This document shows positions 61,999 through 64,000 of a stretch of 64,000 nucleotides of DNA, piece after piece. The stretch is from the NCBI GenBank assembly GCA_000231825.2, contig JH720357.1, forward strand, positions 110,980 to 174,979, in the 5' to 3' direction. Source of the DNA: Tetrahymena elliotti 4EA. Taxonomy: Eukaryota; Ciliophora; Oligohymenophorea; Hymenostomatida; Tetrahymenidae. Every line of letters begins with the position of its first letter. Position 1 is the stretch's first letter. The notes beneath the pieces were generated by a model. It was given only the letters and a program-made list of their open reading frames with translations. It had not been told where the DNA came from and searched no databases. The translations under genes were made by a program, and so were the position numbers.

Positions 61999-62292
61999 TC
62001 AGCAATAAGCTCCTTAGCTTTCAGTGAATACTGTAATTTCTATAACGCTTTAGTCATTAATTTTAAATTCATCACCTACGGTTTTATTAGGATCATTACT
62101 AATTCTTTATCCATTACACATCAATCTAACTTATTTAACATCTGAATTAACTAATTCTGCTATATGTTCAAAAAATTCTGATAATAATATTTTTTTTTCA
62201 ATTTAGCATTCATACTACTAACTTAATCTTGGAATTAAAATGTTAAATGATAACTATTCTTCAAAGTTTTCATCAAAATATTGATCCTACAT
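61999..62292 (-). CDS. Small ubiquitin-like-fold protein (97 aa)
   Basis: Frame from ATG 62292 to TGA 62001-61999. After MQDQYFDENFEEQLSF and a strand-like NILIPRLSQQYECQIEKK, the second half follows the ubiquitin-like beta-grasp pattern: ILLSEFFEHIAELVNSD (helix), VKQVRLMCNGQRISNDPNKTVGDE (a K/R-L-x-x-NGQRI...D..KTV block like ubiquitin's Ile44 face) and INDQSVIEITVF (last strand). It ends ESQGAYC with no Gly-Gly, so it is not a conjugated modifier. A TTTTTAG just before the ATG could be an acceptor of an intron, in which case an upstream exon exists. Function unknown. Confidence 0.65.
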
Positions 62293-63096
62293 ATTTCTAA
62301 AAATCTTAAATATTATGATATTCAATAAATTTAATAGCTTTTGAAAATAATTTAATAATTTTTGATTATTTTAACAAATTTTTGCAAAATCCCTAATTTT
62401 TGTATGCAAAAAAAATAAGTGAATAATTATTACGCTTATTAGATACTTTTCAAATTAAATTCTGACTAACAATATTGCATAAAAATAATATAAGTAAGAC
62501 TATCTATCTATATATAATATCTTTTATTTTACTTTTTTCTAAATTTGATTTTTAACTGGAAATGGGTTATTAAGATAACTACTTAAAATATTGGAAGATA
62601 TTCCTTAAATTATTTTATGAGTCTCTTTGTTACAAATTTTCAAACAACACAAAGAGTAAAGACATTGAATTATTATGGATGTCTAAATCAAGAATTTAGT
62701 TTTTATTTGTTGTTAACTAGACATACTATTAAATTAATAAAAATTATTTTATGATATTATAATTTTATTAAAGTTTCCTAGTACTACGCCTAAAGTTTCT
62801 TTAACATTGTTTGTTTATGATTGAAAAGTCAAAAATGTTTAGCTATTTTCTACCTTGAATCAAAGACATAAATTATTTTGTAAATATAATTTACATCTAA
62901 TTTTAGTATTAAAAATTCTAATAATTTTTAAAAAAATTTCATATGGATACAATGAAATTATGATCTTTTTAGGAAAATTTTAGAATTTAATAGATTAAAG
63001 AAATCTTAACAAATATCAATTAAGTAAGAAAGTAATGTCCATAAATTAAAGTTTTTTTTAGAATTATTCAAAAATATAATATTTTTACTTGAGTTA
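62293..63096. other. Spacer
   Basis: AT-rich flank of the ubiquitin-like gene leading into the repeat cluster. No gene seen. Confidence 0.5.
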
Positions 63097-64000
63097 AAGA
63101 GTCAAAGTTTAGAGATTAGAGTACTTTTTTGAACTAGATGATAATTTTTATGAAAAAATAAAATATTTCAAAGAAAAAACTTAAGTTAAATCTGAAAAGA
63201 ATAAATAAATAAAAAGAATGGATGAGTCAAACAAATATCAAGTTAGCCATTCCAAATTAATAGATTGTTAGTGGCTCTTAAATTAAAGTTTTTATTTATT
63301 GGTTTAAAATGCATAATTAATATTGAAACACTATTTTTACTTGAGGTCAGTCAATAACAAAAGTTTAAAGATTAGTAAAAAAAAAAAATTGAATTAATCT
63401 AATTACTCTTAATAAAATAGGTACTACAGCTAAAAAATAATAACTATCTTTATTCAACATTTATTTTTATAATCATTTAAAAGTTACAATAATATTGGTG
63501 AAGCGGGTGCTTAAGGATTAGAGTTGGTTTAGCATAATGTTCTAATCTCTAAACTTTGACTCTATATCTAGAATAAAATAGTTTTTCAATATTAATTATG
63601 CATTTTCCAATGAATAATGCAATAAATAAACTAATAATGACTGACTATTTTTAGTTGATTTTTCAATATTTATTTTTATCATCTATTAAAAGTTGCAAAA
63701 ATATTGATGATGTAACTCTTTAAAAGTGATAATAATAGGGGGAAATAGGAGCATAAGGATTAGGATGGTTTAGCATATAAGGTAAAAATAGCTTTTCATT
63801 GTTAATTATGAATTTTCAAATGAATGATGCAATAAATAAATACTTTAATTTATGAACTAATAATAACTGACTATTTTTGGTTAATTTTTCAATATTTATT
63901 TTTATAACTCTTTAAAAGTGATAATAATATGGGGGAAATAGGGGTATAAAGATTAGGATTTGGCTTAGCATAATGTTCTAATCTCTAAACTTTGACTCTT
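63097..64000. repeat. Cluster of direct and inverted repeats at the right edge
   Basis: A block ending TTCTAATCTCTAAACTTTGA occurs at about 63540-63563 and again at about 63976-64000. Its reverse complement lies at about 63098-63120, and a weaker inverted copy at about 63360-63378. Upstream blocks are also shared in direct orientation: a CAATATTTATTTTTAT core, TTAAAAGT, GGGGGAAATAGG-type G-rich stretch, GGATTAG and TTAGCATAA, at about 63450-63540, 63660-63780 and 63885-63975. The cluster continues past the window edge. Confidence 0.65.

Noticed and set aside
1..64000. CRISPR arrays, rRNA genes, bacterial-type operons or prophage
   Set aside because: No regularly spaced repeats, rRNA-like sequence or compact gene order were seen; the window is eukaryotic with spliceosomal introns.

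Overview
The window is nuclear DNA of a ciliate, most likely an oligohymenophorean such as Tetrahymena (genus inferred, species not determined). It is extremely AT-rich. Protein genes become readable only if TAA and TAG are read as glutamine and TGA is the only stop. Introns are short, AT-rich and GT-AG (42 to 465 bp in my models). In almost every multi-exon model below the exon phases close exactly on a TGA. That closure, not database comparison, is the main support for the models.

Left part (1-13 kb): the 3' end of an unidentified gene, then a Q/N-rich 894-residue protein on the minus strand with a long polyglutamine tract. Next come a poorly resolved region (6.4-8.8 kb), a probable tail-anchored membrane protein, and two neighbouring paralogous zinc-finger-like proteins on the plus strand. 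From 15 to 21 kb there are an EB1-type microtubule plus-end protein, a seven-exon methyltransferase of the METTL13/EEF1A-KMT4 type facing it, and a coiled-coil protein. At 22.3-24.3 kb there is a GC-richer, strongly codon-biased type II membrane or secreted protein.

Middle part (24-41 kb): gene-poor and repeat-rich. It holds two hypothetical proteins, a six-exon EF-hand protein, a small protein with protein-phosphatase-1 docking-like motifs, and a degenerate tandem duplication carrying one intact-looking intron-bearing tRNA-like gene and a decayed copy.

Right part (41-64 kb): a 1373-residue Q/N/S-rich protein, then a 1725-residue cysteine-rich surface protein with about seven C-terminal membrane helices. 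Next are a CPPC thioredoxin-like protein, a SCO1-type mitochondrial copper chaperone, and, divergent from it, a small protein with a mitochondrial-looking presequence. A coiled-coil hypothetical protein, a small ubiquitin-like protein and a cluster of direct and inverted repeats close the window.

No operons are expected or seen; genes are separate transcription units with long AT-rich spacers. The only functional neighbourhood I would suggest is redox, copper and mitochondrial (thioredoxin-like, SCO1, divergent small protein). No CRISPR array, rRNA or intact autonomous transposon was recognised.
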